Below the pieces are notes generated by a model. That model was not told where the DNA came from, did not search any database, and saw nothing but the letters and a program-made list of their open reading frames with translations. A stretch of DNA of 64,000 nucleotides from Methylobacter tundripaludum (GTDB lineage Bacteria; Pseudomonadota; Gammaproteobacteria; Methylococcales; Methylomonadaceae), in NCBI RefSeq assembly GCF_002934365.1, contig NZ_PTIY01000001.1:248001-312000 (forward strand), in the 5' to 3' direction. Position 1 is the first letter of the stretch; every line of letters begins with the position of its first letter. Of the stretch, positions 1 to 8,904 are shown in pieces. The position numbers and the translations under genes were made by a program.

Positions 1-226
1 GGGCGACCAAGTCGTCCGGCAACGGGATGTCATTCAGGATTTTGGCAAAATTTTTCGATGCAGGATCGACGTCGATAATCGCGATGCCTTCCCGTCTTGG
101 GGTTTGGCCCGGCTTGCTTTCGTAATTAACCATCGCCAATATTTCTGCGTATCCCAGCACCGGGCTAAGCAGCGCCGTGCAAACAAGCAGCGAGCGGGCG
201 AATTTTATTGTATTTTTTGTTGTCAT
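1..226 (-). CDS. Secreted protein of unknown function, N-terminal part (cut by window edge)
   Basis: The reading frame starts with ATG at 224-226 and runs off the left edge, so only about 75 residues are visible. It opens with a lysine-containing n-region, a hydrophobic core (ARSLLVCTALLSPVLG) and an Ala-type cleavage site near YAEI, a classic Sec signal peptide. The mature part begins with ILAMVNYESKPG and contains REGIAIIDVDP, which resembles the first blade of YncE-like or selenium-binding-protein-like beta-propellers; that family call is inference. It lies downstream of the DUF4242 gene and the TetR gene on the same strand, so the three may be co-transcribed. Confidence 0.6.
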   Translation of the reverse strand, partial: MTTKNTIKFARSLLVCTALLSPVLGYAEILAMVNYESKPGQTPRREGIAIIDVDPASKNFAKILNDIPLPDDLVA

Positions 227-319
227 CGTGGTTTCTCTGATTACTTTGCTGAATGCGGTTAAATCCGCAGGTGGATTTAACCGCATTGGGAGCTGGGATA
301 GATGAAGCGGTCTAATGAG

Positions 320-592
320 TTATTCTGCGGTAGTGGGATCGATTATGGTCCTGACCAGGGAAATGCGGTTGGCTGGAAATCCACCTTTTTCGGCATGTTC
401 TCTAACCGCCTCTTCATCCGGCGCGATGTAGACGCAATAGACTTTATCGTCGGTCACATAGCTTTCCACCCATTGGATTCTTGGCCCCATTTCGTTAAGA
501 ACGCCGCATGATTTTTGCGAAATGTCTTGCAACTCGCGATAAGCCAATGAACCCGCGCCGGGGATTTCACGTTCGATAATATATTTTGGCAT
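320..592 (-). CDS. DUF4242 family small protein
   Basis: A 90-residue protein starting MPKYIIEREIPGAG. The frame is open further upstream to 670, but the ATG at 590-592 has a clean AGGAGA ribosome-binding site six to seven bases before it, so I start there. The pattern (MPKYIIEREIPG at the N-terminus, a central WVESYVTDDKVYCVY, and EEAVREHAEKGGFPAN near the end) matches the DUF4242 family, small ferredoxin-fold proteins one of which has been described as nickel-binding. No function can be assigned from sequence. It sits 52 bp downstream of the TetR gene and is a candidate target of it. Confidence 0.8.
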   Translation of the reverse strand: MPKYIIEREIPGAGSLAYRELQDISQKSCGVLNEMGPRIQWVESYVTDDKVYCVYIAPDEEAVREHAEKGGFPANRISLVRTIIDPTTAE

Positions 593-644
593 CTGTATCT
601 CCTGGTTGATTGTAAAAACGATGGGGCGGCTTTTTAAAACGCAA

Positions 645-1247
645 TCAGGATTGCGCTTTAAAAAAATCACCTAATAGATCCTGGCAACACTGCTTGAGCG
701 GTGCGGACGATTTTTCAATTTTCATTCTTAACAAGGCTCCCTGCCAGGCGTTAACCAGCAGATCGGCCATGTCTTCTGCCGACTTGTCGGTTCTTACCGT
801 GCCTTGTTGCTGTGCTTGGGCGAGGCCTGATTGCAATAAATCCCGGTAACGGTTGACGGCGGATTGCAGCGATTTTTGACAAAGATCGCTGGTATCGCCG
901 ATTTCGCCCATTAAATTGCCCAGCAGACAGCCGCCTTTGAAGTCCGCTTTCTCAAGCTCGGCAATCCCCTCGTCAAAATAGCGCCGCAGCGCGCCGAGCG
1001 CATCGCCTTCGGACTGCTGCAAATGCGCGGTCAATTGCTTAATAAACGGCTCGATATAATGCTGGATAACTTCCGCGCCGAAGTTTTCTTTACTACCGAA
1101 GTAATTATAAAAAGAGCCTTTCGGAATCTGTACCGCATCCAGAATCGCTTTCAGTCCGGTGCCGTGGTAACCCTGCTCCATAAGCAGAGTTACACCCTGA
1201 TTTAACAGATTTTCCCGGTTAATTTGTTTTTTTGTAGTCTGCTGCAT
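645..1247 (-). CDS. TetR/AcrR family transcriptional regulator
   Basis: A 200-residue one-component repressor. The N-terminal helix-turn-helix covers about residues 10-57 and carries the family signature (GVTLLMEQGYHGTGLKAI, then PKGSFYNYFGSKE). The C-terminal half is the helical ligand-binding and dimerisation domain, with the LLGNLMGEIGD segment typical of the AcrR/NemR/AcuR-like subgroup. It is first in a same-strand set with the DUF4242 and secreted-protein genes. A near-perfect palindrome lies 7 bp upstream of its start codon, which suggests autoregulation. The inducer cannot be inferred. Confidence 0.9.
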   Translation of the reverse strand: MQQTTKKQINRENLLNQGVTLLMEQGYHGTGLKAILDAVQIPKGSFYNYFGSKENFGAEVIQHYIEPFIKQLTAHLQQSEGDALGALRRYFDEGIAELEKADFKGGCLLGNLMGEIGDTSDLCQKSLQSAVNRYRDLLQSGLAQAQQQGTVRTDKSAEDMADLLVNAWQGALLRMKIEKSSAPLKQCCQDLLGDFFKAQS

Positions 1248-1253
1248 GGCTAA

Positions 1254-1275
1254 ATGATACGACCGGTTGTCTCAT
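1254..1275. promoter_or_regulatory. Probable TetR operator (22-bp imperfect palindrome)
   Basis: The left half reads ATGATACGACC and the right half GGTTGTCTCAT. The centre ACCGGT and the outer ATGA/TCAT are perfectly symmetric, and only two base pairs per half break the dyad. It lies 7 bp upstream of the TetR start codon, where the repressor would block its own transcription. GACC-GGTC-centred palindromes are common operators in this regulator family. Functional assignment is inference. Confidence 0.6.
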
Positions 1276-1352
1276 CTTGTCAAAAGGTTTTATGTTTAAA
1301 AAAGAGGCAAACAGCTAAGGGCTAAAGGCGCCGGAATTTGAAACCTGATTTT

Positions 1353-1443
1353 TTCGCCCTTCGCCCTTCGCCCTTCGCCCTTCGCCCTTCGCCCTTCGCC
1401 CTTCGCCTTTCACCTTTCACCTTTCGCCTTTCGCCCTTCACCT
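1353..1443. repeat. Tandem array of a 7-bp unit (TTCGCCC), 13 copies
   Basis: Seven exact copies of TTCGCCC (1353-1401) are followed by six variants (TTCGCCT, TTCACCT twice, TTCGCCT, TTCGCCC, TTCACCT). The array fills most of the 310-bp gap between the TetR gene and the membrane-protein gene. The same word recurs, inverted around a loop, at 32270-32337, 49993-50050 and 61378-61425, so this is a local expansion of a dispersed repeat. Apart from this and the operator I see nothing else in the gap. Confidence 0.95.
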
Positions 1444-1557
1444 TACAACCGACAACTTGATATTTCTTCCGGCTGTTTTCGTGGCCCAACAAATTCAAGC
1501 CTCATGGCGACAGGGTTTGGTATCATAGGCCGCTAAATTCACTTAACAGGAAACAAC

Positions 1558-2049
1558 ATGGGGAATCAGGTCGAACGCAAACAACTAAAGGCTGATCTTA
1601 TGCTGCCCTGGGTTATTGTCGGCATGATGCTTACCATGCTGGCGGCTTACATCATTATTTGCCACACCTTGGGCGAACAGCTGCAACAGCCGCTACCGGA
1701 AGCCCAACGGGTACTGCTCAGAACGGTGTTTTACGTGATTGCAATTGTGACATTTCCGCTGACCAACCTGATCCGGCACATCCAGCTTCGCTTGAATCAA
1801 ACCATGCCTTGCTCCGCCGCGACGCCCGGGAACATTGCCAAAAGCCGTTATCTGGTGACCGTCATCATTTCGATGTCGCTGATTGAAGTTGTCGGAATTT
1901 TCGGCCTGATCATGTTTGTGTTCGGCGATGGTTTCAACACCTTGTACATACTCACCGGGCTATCGGCGCTGGGGCTGTTTTTATACCGGCCAAAAGTCGA
2001 TGAATACTCAGAAATAATTGAAGCAATCTCTGCACAAAACCATGAATAA
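1558..2049 (+). CDS. Small integral membrane protein of unknown function
   Basis: A 163-residue protein with about four hydrophobic segments: residues 14-36 (LPWVIVGMMLTMLAAYIIIC), 50-70, 97-122 and 124-141. It begins after an AGGAAACAAC ribosome-binding site. It has no motif I recognise. Its stop overlaps the start of the GlcF-type gene by 8 bases, so the two are probably translationally coupled and the membrane protein may anchor or assist that iron-sulfur protein; this is inference only. Confidence 0.7.
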   Translation: MGNQVERKQLKADLMLPWVIVGMMLTMLAAYIIICHTLGEQLQQPLPEAQRVLLRTVFYVIAIVTFPLTNLIRHIQLRLNQTMPCSAATPGNIAKSRYLVTVIISMSLIEVVGIFGLIMFVFGDGFNTLYILTGLSALGLFLYRPKVDEYSEIIEAISAQNHE

Positions 2050-3259
2050 CTTATTAGCCGACGCCGACATCTGCGTTAAATGCGGCTTATGTCTGCCGCA
2101 TTGTCCCACTTACAATAAAACCCAAAACGAAAACGAATCGCCTCGCGGCCGTATTGCATTGATTCAAGCCTGGGCGGGCGGGCATCTGGAAACATCAAAA
2201 AAGCTGGTTGAGCATGTCGACAATTGCCTGTTATGCCGTTCCTGTGAACGGGTTTGTCCAGCCGTGGTGCCTTATGGGCGGTTGGTTAATAATTTTCGTG
2301 AGCAAATAAAAGGCGATCGCGACGCCACACTGTCGGTATCATTACTGAAAAGAGTGTCCCACAACAAAACCGCCGGCCGTCTGGCGCAATCGGGTTTAAG
2401 GTTTTATCAAACCACGGGATTGCAAACAACGGCGCGATTGCTCGGGTTGCCGGGATTGCTAAGACTGGATAAAGTCGATCGTCTGCTGCCTGATTATCAT
2501 GAATCAAAACCTTTGGCCCCACATTATCCGGCAACTGCCGAAGTGAGAGGTAACGTAGGCTTGTTTATCGGCTGCATGGGTTCTTTGCTGGATCATGAAA
2601 CCGTCGATGCGGCAATCAAGGTATTAACTGCGACCGGGTTTAATGTATCTATACCCGAACAGCAAACCTGTTGCGGTGCGCTGGATTTGCATGACGGCGA
2701 TAATGAAACATCCGAACAGCTGGCCGCAGCCAATTGCAGCGCTTTTGCGGATAAAAACCTGGACGCGATAGTGACCATCGCCAGCGGCTGCGGCAGTCAG
2801 ATGCAGGAATATCAACAAACCGAGTTTGCCGGGAAAGTAATTGATATTAGCCAGTTTCTGATCAAATCAGGCTGCAATCTCAGCAACCAACTAATGCCGC
2901 TTGCGGCATCGGTCTGCCTGCATACCCCGTGTTCGCTAAAAAACGTCATGCGCGAGGAGCAGGGCGCGGTAAAGCTGCTGCAACAAATTCCCGATATTAA
3001 AATGACCCAGCTGCCTGCAGCTATACAATGCTGCGGTTCGGCGGGCAGCTACATGCTGGACCATCCGCGAATGGCGCAAGCCTTGTTAAATGATTTATTG
3101 AATGTGGCTTTAGAAGGTCAGCCCGAGTATCTGGTCAGCTCCAACATAGGTTGCGCGCTGCATATATCGGCAGGCCTAAGAGAGAGAGGAGTGGCGCTGG
3201 AAGTGCTTCATCCGATTACTTTAATTGCGCGGCAATTAAAACATAACCAGATAACTTAA
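2042..3259 (+). CDS. glcF: Glycolate oxidase-type iron-sulfur subunit (GlcF-like)
   Basis: A 405-residue protein with two [4Fe-4S] ferredoxin motifs near the N-terminus (CVKCGLCLPHCP at residues 11-22 and CLLCRSCERVCP at 62-73) and two CCG domains (QTCCGALDLHDGD and IQCCGSAGSYM). This is the layout of GlcF, the electron-transfer subunit of glycolate oxidase, and of related lactate-oxidation subunits. I start at the ATG at 2042, which overlaps the upstream gene; an in-frame TTG lies at 2018. The usual flavoprotein partners GlcD and GlcE are not adjacent, so the substrate is uncertain. A strong stem-loop follows. Confidence 0.85.
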   Translation: MNNLLADADICVKCGLCLPHCPTYNKTQNENESPRGRIALIQAWAGGHLETSKKLVEHVDNCLLCRSCERVCPAVVPYGRLVNNFREQIKGDRDATLSVSLLKRVSHNKTAGRLAQSGLRFYQTTGLQTTARLLGLPGLLRLDKVDRLLPDYHESKPLAPHYPATAEVRGNVGLFIGCMGSLLDHETVDAAIKVLTATGFNVSIPEQQTCCGALDLHDGDNETSEQLAAANCSAFADKNLDAIVTIASGCGSQMQEYQQTEFAGKVIDISQFLIKSGCNLSNQLMPLAASVCLHTPCSLKNVMREEQGAVKLLQQIPDIKMTQLPAAIQCCGSAGSYMLDHPRMAQALLNDLLNVALEGQPEYLVSSNIGCALHISAGLRERGVALEVLHPITLIARQLKHNQIT

Positions 3260-3270
3260 TGCAGAAGACA

Positions 3271-3300
3271 CTGCCGGGGCGAATTCATTCGCCCCGGCAG
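3271..3300. terminator. Perfect inverted repeat between convergent genes (bidirectional terminator)
   Basis: Two 14-base arms, CTGCCGGGGCGAAT and ATTCGCCCCGGCAG, are separated by two bases and match perfectly. It lies 11 bp after the GlcF-type stop and just beyond the end of the convergent speD gene. There is no long T-run, so it may work as a transcription barrier or mRNA 3-prime stabiliser for both. Confidence 0.7.
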
Positions 3301-3308
3301 ATCAAGCA

Positions 3309-4115
3309 TCAAGCCTTAACTTCTTCATAACGCTGACGGTAGTTGTGACCATAAAAAATTTCGGTCACTTCTTTATGCAGCTTGCTTTCTATTTCCGCTT
3401 TTTGCTCGGCGGACAAATCGCATTCCTTCTCGAATAAGTAATTCTCCAGCTCGGTTTCCTTGAGCATCATTTTGGTGTGGAAAATATTTTCCTGATACAC
3501 ATTCACATCAATCATCTGGTAACTTTCTTGCGTATCTATCGCAATATAATCCTGGATAGACGTAATCTTATGATCGATATAATGTTTTTTACCTGAAATG
3601 TCGCGGGTAAAACCGCGCACTTTATAGTCCATGGTCACGACATCGGATTCAAAGCTGTGAATCAGGTAATTGAGCGCTTTCAACGGCGAAATCCGGCCGC
3701 AGGTGGAGACGTCAATATCGGCGCGAAAGGTGCTGATGCCGTTATCGGGATGGCTTTCGGGATAAGTGTGCACGGTAATATGGCTTTTATCCAGATGCGC
3801 GAGCACCGTTTCAGGCAAGGGGCCGGGAGACTGGCTGTTCATACTCGGCGGCGGCGGCGCTTCGCCTTCGGAGATCAGCATGGTAACGCTGGCGCCTTGC
3901 GGCTCATAGTCCTGACGGGCGATATTAAGGACTTGCGCACCGATAATTTCAGCGACATCCTTAAGAATTTGGGTCAGTTTGTCGGCGTTATAAGCTTCAT
4001 CAATATACTCGATATAAGCCTGCTGTTGTTCAGCCGGAGCGTAACAGATGTCATAGATATTGAAACTGAGCGACTTTGTTAAATTGTTAAAGCCGTGTAA
4101 TTGCAATTTATTCAA
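3309..4115 (-). CDS. speD: S-adenosylmethionine decarboxylase proenzyme, bacterial long type
   Basis: Makes decarboxylated S-adenosylmethionine, the aminopropyl donor for spermidine. The length, 268 residues, fits the Escherichia coli-type enzyme rather than the short archaeal/Bacillus type. The self-cleavage site is visible as [13 protein letters not shown], with Lys110-Ser111; Ser111 becomes the pyruvoyl cofactor. The [22 protein letters not shown] block holds the conserved catalytic cysteine. It lies 5 bp downstream of the OsmC gene and near a Crp-type regulator, an order also known around vfr in Pseudomonas. Spermidine synthase (speE) is not in the window. Confidence 0.95.
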   Translation of the reverse strand: MNKLQLHGFNNLTKSLSFNIYDICYAPAEQQQAYIEYIDEAYNADKLTQILKDVAEIIGAQVLNIARQDYEPQGASVTMLISEGEAPPPPSMNSQSPGPLPETVLAHLDKSHITVHTYPESHPDNGISTFRADIDVSTCGRISPLKALNYLIHSFESDVVTMDYKVRGFTRDISGKKHYIDHKITSIQDYIAIDTQESYQMIDVNVYQENIFHTKMMLKETELENYLFEKECDLSAEQKAEIESKLHKEVTEIFYGHNYRQRYEEVKA

Positions 4116-4120
4116 CGTAG

Positions 4121-4537
4121 TTAAACCTCGATAACTTCAAAATCATGGGTGATTTCCACTGCCTTGCTTAGCATGATGGAAGCAGAGCAATATTTCTCTG
4201 CGGATAATTTTACCGCTCTTTCAACAGCAGATGCTTTTAAATCATGGCCGGTGACAATAAAATGCAGATGAATCTTGCTGAACACGCTAGGGATCGCGTC
4301 GACCCGTTCGGCGGTAACCTCAGCCACACAGTGAACCATATCGTTTCTGCCTTTTTGCAAAATCTGCACCACATCAAAAGATGAACAACCGCCGACGCCC
4401 AGCAAAAGCATTTCCATCGGACGCACACCCATGTTACGGCCGCCGTGATCGGGAGGGCCATCCATAACTACAGCATGTCCACTGCCGGTTTCGCCGACGA
4501 ACATCACGCCATCGACCCATTTGACTGTTACTTGCAT
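4121..4537 (-). CDS. OsmC/YhfA family protein
   Basis: A 138-residue OsmC-fold protein. The two redox cysteines of the family are present: the first in [13 protein letters not shown] and the second in [10 protein letters not shown]. OsmC/Ohr proteins reduce peroxides with these thiols; the YhfA branch has no proven substrate. It lies between the divergent Crp-type regulator gene and speD, and yhfA is also next to crp in Escherichia coli, so the association is conserved. Confidence 0.88.
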   Translation of the reverse strand: MQVTVKWVDGVMFVGETGSGHAVVMDGPPDHGGRNMGVRPMEMLLLGVGGCSSFDVVQILQKGRNDMVHCVAEVTAERVDAIPSVFSKIHLHFIVTGHDLKASAVERAVKLSAEKYCSASIMLSKAVEITHDFEVIEV

Positions 4538-4674
4538 TTATTTTCCCGGTTAAAAATGACGCATAGAGTAGCATAAAAATACTTATTGCCAGAGTGACAA
4601 TATTGATTTTTTTGTTAAAATCCTGCATTGTTACCCAGACCCGCCACGGCACTAAGGACAGATGAATTACACCT

Positions 4675-5331
4675 ATGACACTTACCCCCCAAGAATCCCC
4701 CTATAAAGCAGCGCTGGAGCATTTTTTACGCTTTTGCCATATAAAGAAATATCCCGCCAAAACGACCATCATTCGGCCTGGCGACATAGGCGACCGCTTA
4801 TATTTTATCATAAGCGGCTCGGTCAGTGTTTGCGTGGAAGACGCCGACGGCGGACACGAATTGATACTCGCTTATTTGAATAAAAATGAATTTATCGGTG
4901 AAATCGGCGTATTTAAAGGGACCGAACCGCGAAAAGTCAGCGTTAAAACGCGCGGCGAATGCCATTTGGCCGAAATCAGCTACGAACGGCTCCGCCAGAT
5001 TTTGAGAAAAGATCTGGGGGAACATGGCCCCGACATTCTTTTCATGATAGGCGAGCAATTATCGTCACGACTGTTAAACACCAGCCGTAATTTATGCGAT
5101 CTGGCGTTCATGGATGTAGAAGGTCGAATTGCCCGGACCTTGCTGGATTTGTGCAAAGGCCCAGAAGCGATAACCCACCCTGATGGCATGCAACTGCATA
5201 TCTCCAGACAAGAAATCGGCCGCATGGTCAGTTGCTCCAGGGAAATGGCCGGGCGCGTCTTAAAAGAACTGGAAAATAAAAAACTGATTAGTGCGCACGG
5301 CAAAACGATCGTGGTGTTTGGCACGCGCTAA
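4675..5331 (+). CDS. Crp/Clp-type cyclic-nucleotide regulator
   Basis: A 218-residue regulator with an N-terminal cyclic-nucleotide-binding beta-roll (residues about 20-110, FIGEIGVF motif), a dimerisation helix (residues about 115-145) and a C-terminal helix-turn-helix with ISRQEIGRMVSCSREMAGRV, which is nearly identical to CRP/Vfr recognition helices. It therefore probably binds TGTGA-N6-TCACA sites. The phosphate-binding cassette reads TEPRKVSVKT, where cAMP-binding CRPs have ERSAWVRA; the serine is replaced by lysine, which looks more like Xanthomonas Clp. The effector may therefore be c-di-GMP or none; see findings. Divergent from the OsmC gene. Confidence 0.88.
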   Translation: MTLTPQESPYKAALEHFLRFCHIKKYPAKTTIIRPGDIGDRLYFIISGSVSVCVEDADGGHELILAYLNKNEFIGEIGVFKGTEPRKVSVKTRGECHLAEISYERLRQILRKDLGEHGPDILFMIGEQLSSRLLNTSRNLCDLAFMDVEGRIARTLLDLCKGPEAITHPDGMQLHISRQEIGRMVSCSREMAGRVLKELENKKLISAHGKTIVVFGTR

Positions 5332-5333
5332 AA

Positions 5334-6203
5334 CTATTCTTTTGTATTAACCAATCCCTCAACCAGAATGCGCAGTTTATTTTGGATGATGCGGGTATTT
5401 TCAGGCCCCATGCGCAGCATCTGTTTATGTACCGGGTTTGCCGCTTCAAGCTGCCGATCGGCAAATTTATAGTTTATCGAGTGTCTTAGCACTGCAAGCC
5501 GCCCGTCAACAACAGGCGCAGCAAGAATGACCGACGCCGCTTTGGTGAAAATATCTTCCAGGCTGTACTCATCCGGGTAACTGAACTCCCTGAATACCTG
5601 CAACAATAACGGCCTGAATTTTTTATACACTGCCAGCGTCGCCTGTACATCCAGTTCATTTATTGCCGCCGCCAGCCAGTCATAGCGCTGATAGCTCTTA
5701 GTCGATATAAACAGCGAGCCATCCTGTTGCTCGACTGCAAACGGCTGATCCGGCTGAAGAAAGCGCAGATGCTTTTCAAGCCGCAAGCCTTGCGAAAAAT
5801 CGTTAACAATGACAACGTATTTCCTGACCAACTGATCCGTATTCAGCCGCCCGGCAAGCGCTGGAGAAATGCCTGTCATTTCCTCCCGGAACAGCGCGTC
5901 GCTATGGTCAAGGTCGGGCAAAATAAATGCAGTTTCCTGTTGCAGTTCGACAATGTTATCTGAAACGGCTTCTTCCACTGCCACTCCCTCTATCGATTCC
6001 TTGATCGACAAAGCACTCATTGCATCCATCTGTCCAAAACCTGAAGGAAGCGCCAAAGTACGGGATTCAGGTTCTGTTACGGCGGCGCTTTGTTGATGCT
6101 TAAAATAAAACCAACCGGCGCTCGCCAAAGCGGCCAAAATAATCGTCGCCACAATCACGGCTCTGCCGATTTTTTTACCTTGAGATTGATCGTATCGATT
6201 CAT
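5334..6203 (-). CDS. DUF3014 domain-containing membrane-anchored protein
   Basis: A 289-residue protein with a short cytoplasmic N-terminus, one transmembrane helix at about residues 14-34 (AVIVATIILAALASAGWFYF), and a large periplasmic part that matches DUF3014 (DQLVRKYVVIVNDFSQG, then FISTKSYQRYDWLAAAINELD). No function is established for this family. It converges on the Crp/Clp gene with only 2 bp between stop codons. Confidence 0.8.
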   Translation of the reverse strand: MNRYDQSQGKKIGRAVIVATIILAALASAGWFYFKHQQSAAVTEPESRTLALPSGFGQMDAMSALSIKESIEGVAVEEAVSDNIVELQQETAFILPDLDHSDALFREEMTGISPALAGRLNTDQLVRKYVVIVNDFSQGLRLEKHLRFLQPDQPFAVEQQDGSLFISTKSYQRYDWLAAAINELDVQATLAVYKKFRPLLLQVFREFSYPDEYSLEDIFTKAASVILAAPVVDGRLAVLRHSINYKFADRQLEAANPVHKQMLRMGPENTRIIQNKLRILVEGLVNTKE

Positions 6204-6514
6204 GTTTAAAACCTTGGAATGTAGGGCTCAACTCGCTTATATGCGGTTCGTGGCAATCCATTGTATCGGTAATAAAAAAATAGTTGCCGGAACAACGCCT
6301 CCGATTTTGATCGGCTGTAACCACCAAACGCAAACCTAATGTTTTTTCAGGCTTGGCTCAACTGATTTTTAGCCTATGAATTCTACAGAGTTAAGTCTGA
6401 TCGAGCGGCCTTTGCGGCCAAAAACACAAAAAAGGGGAGAACCGGACGGTTCCCCCCCTTTTGTGAATACGGCTTGCCGGTTAAGGTGAGCCGATGAGCA
6501 TGATGCCCGCTGAC
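6204..6514. other. 311-bp gap between typA and the DUF3014 gene
   Basis: Apart from the typA terminator at 6430-6463 and presumably the DUF3014 promoter on the minus strand near 6210-6330, I see no gene, RNA or repeat here. Confidence 0.5.
6430..6463 (-). terminator. typA terminator
   Basis: Reading the minus strand, an A-rich lead and an AAGGGGGGGAACCG arm pair with CGGTTCTCCCCTT, followed by TTTTTTGTGTTTTTGG. This is a standard intrinsic terminator about 50 bp after the typA stop. Confidence 0.75.
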
Positions 6515-8326
6515 TTAGCCCTTGGTCGCTCTTTTACGCTCGTTTTCAGTTAACAACTTCTTGCGCAAGCGTATCGATTTTGGCGTAACTTCAACCAGTT
6601 CGTCTTCGGCAATAAATTCCAACGCTTGCTCCAGCGTCATTTTCTGAATTCTCGCCAGCACCAAGTTTTCATCCGAACCCGAAGCGCGCATATTGGTTAG
6701 CGCTTTGGGCTTGCAAGGGTTAACGGTTAAATCATTGGAACGTGAATGCAGACCGACCAGCATGCCTTCGTAGACCTCGTCACCATTAACCAATAATAAC
6801 TCGCCTCGCTCTTGTAACGGATGCAATGAGTAGGTGACGGCTTTGCCGGCAACCATTGAAATCATTACGCCGCGTTGACGGCTGCCCACGTCGCCCGCTT
6901 TCATCGGTCCGTAGTGGTCGAATACATGGTACAACAGACCTGAACCTGAAGTAGCGGTCATAAACTCGGTCTGAAAACCGATCAAACCGCGCGACGGCAT
7001 CATGTATTCCAGACGGATGCGCCCTTTGCCGTCAGGTATCATGTTAGTCAAATCGCCTTTGCGTTCGCCCAGTTTTTCCATGATCGCACCTTGGTGGATT
7101 TCCTCCACTTCGATGGTGACCATTTCAAAAGGCTCGCACTTTACCCCATCAATTTCTTTGACGATAACTTCAGGACGCGATACGCCCATTTCAAAACCTT
7201 CGCGGCGCATATTCTCAATCAAAACCGACAAATGCAGTTCGCCGCGGCCGGATACCTTGAATTTATCAGGATCCGCAGTGTCTTCAACTTTCAACGCAAC
7301 GTTATGTTGCAATTCTTTGTCTAAGCGGTCGCGAATTTGGCGCGTGGTGACGAATTTGCCTTCGCGTCCGGCAAACGGCGAGTTATTGACCTGGAACGTC
7401 ATACTGACCGTCGGCTCATCAACCGACAATGGCGGCATGACTTCTACGGCATCGGGATGGCAGATGGTGTCTGATATTTCCAACTTTTCAATACCGGCAA
7501 AAGCAATAATATCGCCTGCCCGCGCCTCTTGAACTTCAACGCGGTCCAAGCCGTGAAAGCCGTAAACCTGCAGCATGCGGCCTTTACGCTCAACACCTTC
7601 CCGATTAACGATAACCAGCGGCGTGTTGGGCTTGATAGTGCCGCGTTGAATCCGGCCGATACCGATAACGCCGGTGTAGGTGTTGTAATCCAGGCTGGTC
7701 ACCTGCATTTTGAAAGGGCCATCGATATCAACAGGTGGCGGGCTTACTTTGGAAACAATCGTCTCGAATAACGGGGTCATGTCGCCGCCGGAGATATTGT
7801 GATCCAATCCGGCATAGCCGTTGATTGCAGACGCATAAACGATAGGGAAGTCCAGTTGCTCATCGGTTGCGCCCAAGCGGTCGAATAAATCGAAAGTTTG
7901 GTCGACAACCCAGTCAGGACGAGCACCCGGACGGTCGATTTTGTTGATAACCACAATCGGCTTCAATCCCAGCGCAAACGCTTTTTGGGTCACAAAACGG
8001 GTCTGCGGCATAGGGCCGTCCACCGCATCGACCAGCAACAATACCGAATCGACCATCGATAACACCCGCTCCACTTCGCCGCCAAAGTCGGCGTGTCCCG
8101 GGGTGTCGACGATATTGATGTGATAGCCGTTCCAGTCCAGCGCGGTATTTTTGGCCAGAATGGTGATGCCGCGTTCTTTTTCAATATCGTTGGAGTCCAT
8201 AATGCGCTCAGTCACTTTAGTATGAGCGGCAAACGTGCCGGACTGTTGCAATAATTTATCAACCAGGGTCGTTTTGCCATGGTCGACGTGGGCAATAATT
8301 GCAATATTTCTTAATTTTTCGATCAC
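6515..8326 (-). CDS. typA: Ribosome-associated translational GTPase TypA/BipA
   Basis: A 603-residue elongation-factor-like GTPase, the normal length. The GTP-binding motifs are all visible: AHVDHGKTT (residues 12-20), the switch region [13 protein letters not shown], and NKIDRPGAR. They are followed by EF-Tu-like domain II, the EF-G III- and V-like domains ([25 protein letters not shown]) and the BipA-specific C-terminal domain. BipA helps 50S subunit assembly and adaptation to cold and stress. Monocistronic here, with its own terminator. Confidence 0.97.
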   Translation of the reverse strand: MIEKLRNIAIIAHVDHGKTTLVDKLLQQSGTFAAHTKVTERIMDSNDIEKERGITILAKNTALDWNGYHINIVDTPGHADFGGEVERVLSMVDSVLLLVDAVDGPMPQTRFVTQKAFALGLKPIVVINKIDRPGARPDWVVDQTFDLFDRLGATDEQLDFPIVYASAINGYAGLDHNISGGDMTPLFETIVSKVSPPPVDIDGPFKMQVTSLDYNTYTGVIGIGRIQRGTIKPNTPLVIVNREGVERKGRMLQVYGFHGLDRVEVQEARAGDIIAFAGIEKLEISDTICHPDAVEVMPPLSVDEPTVSMTFQVNNSPFAGREGKFVTTRQIRDRLDKELQHNVALKVEDTADPDKFKVSGRGELHLSVLIENMRREGFEMGVSRPEVIVKEIDGVKCEPFEMVTIEVEEIHQGAIMEKLGERKGDLTNMIPDGKGRIRLEYMMPSRGLIGFQTEFMTATSGSGLLYHVFDHYGPMKAGDVGSRQRGVMISMVAGKAVTYSLHPLQERGELLLVNGDEVYEGMLVGLHSRSNDLTVNPCKPKALTNMRASGSDENLVLARIQKMTLEQALEFIAEDELVEVTPKSIRLRKKLLTENERKRATKG

Positions 8327-8437
8327 TTTTATGGTCTCTAAGGTTTAAATAAACAAATGTAAGATGCGCGATGCACACCTTTTTAAACATGATGAATGCG
8401 TGATGCACTCTAATGGGTTAAATGCGGGGGAAGAAAG

Positions 8438-8452
8438 GACGGCGCCGCCGTC
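8438..8452 (-). terminator. Possible terminator after the rhodanese gene
   Basis: On the minus strand GACGGC-GGC-GCCGTC forms a GC-rich 6-bp stem followed by CCTTTCTTCC. The T-run is weak. It lies about 60 bp after the rhodanese stop. Confidence 0.4.
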
Positions 8453-8511
8453 ATGACTGCTGTTTAGATTTTGTTGGACGCACCCTGCTTGGTCCAAATT
8501 TGGCTATAAGA

Positions 8512-8904
8512 TTAACTTTGCTCCCAAGGCAGGCCCTGAAAGCGCCAGCCGCCAAGATTACCCCGATGCTTATGCTCATCCAGGGCGCCTTCAAAACCGT
8601 CAACAATATTAATCAACAACTGATAACCGGCCTCTTCCAATGCTTTTGCCGCATCCAGCGAACGTTGGCCGCTACGGCAAAGCAATAAAACCGGCGTATT
8701 GCAATCAGGTGCAACCTTTTTAACTTCGGCAACAAACTGCGGATTGACTTGCCAATCGGGCGCTTCTTTCCAGGGAATGGATATAGCGCCTGGGGGATGC
8801 CCGACAAAGGAATGTTCAACTTTCGTTCTTACATCCACTAATACCGCATCTGAATTATTTTGCAACAAATCCCATGCGTGTTGCGGAGCTAAATTTTCTA
8901 TCAT
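8512..8904 (-). CDS. Rhodanese-like sulfurtransferase domain protein
   Basis: A 130-residue single-domain rhodanese. It has the CDC25/rhodanese opening (VLVDVRTKVEHSFVGHPPGAISIPW) and the active-site loop LLCRSGQRS with the catalytic cysteine. Single-domain rhodaneses carry sulfur as a persulfide; the acceptor is not evident from the neighbours (typA and a LysR gene). Confidence 0.9.
   Translation of the reverse strand: MIENLAPQHAWDLLQNNSDAVLVDVRTKVEHSFVGHPPGAISIPWKEAPDWQVNPQFVAEVKKVAPDCNTPVLLLCRSGQRSLDAAKALEEAGYQLLINIVDGFEGALDEHKHRGNLGGWRFQGLPWEQS

Noticed and set aside
1353-1443. CRISPR-like array
   Set aside because: The unit is only 7 bp with no spacers; it is a simple tandem repeat.
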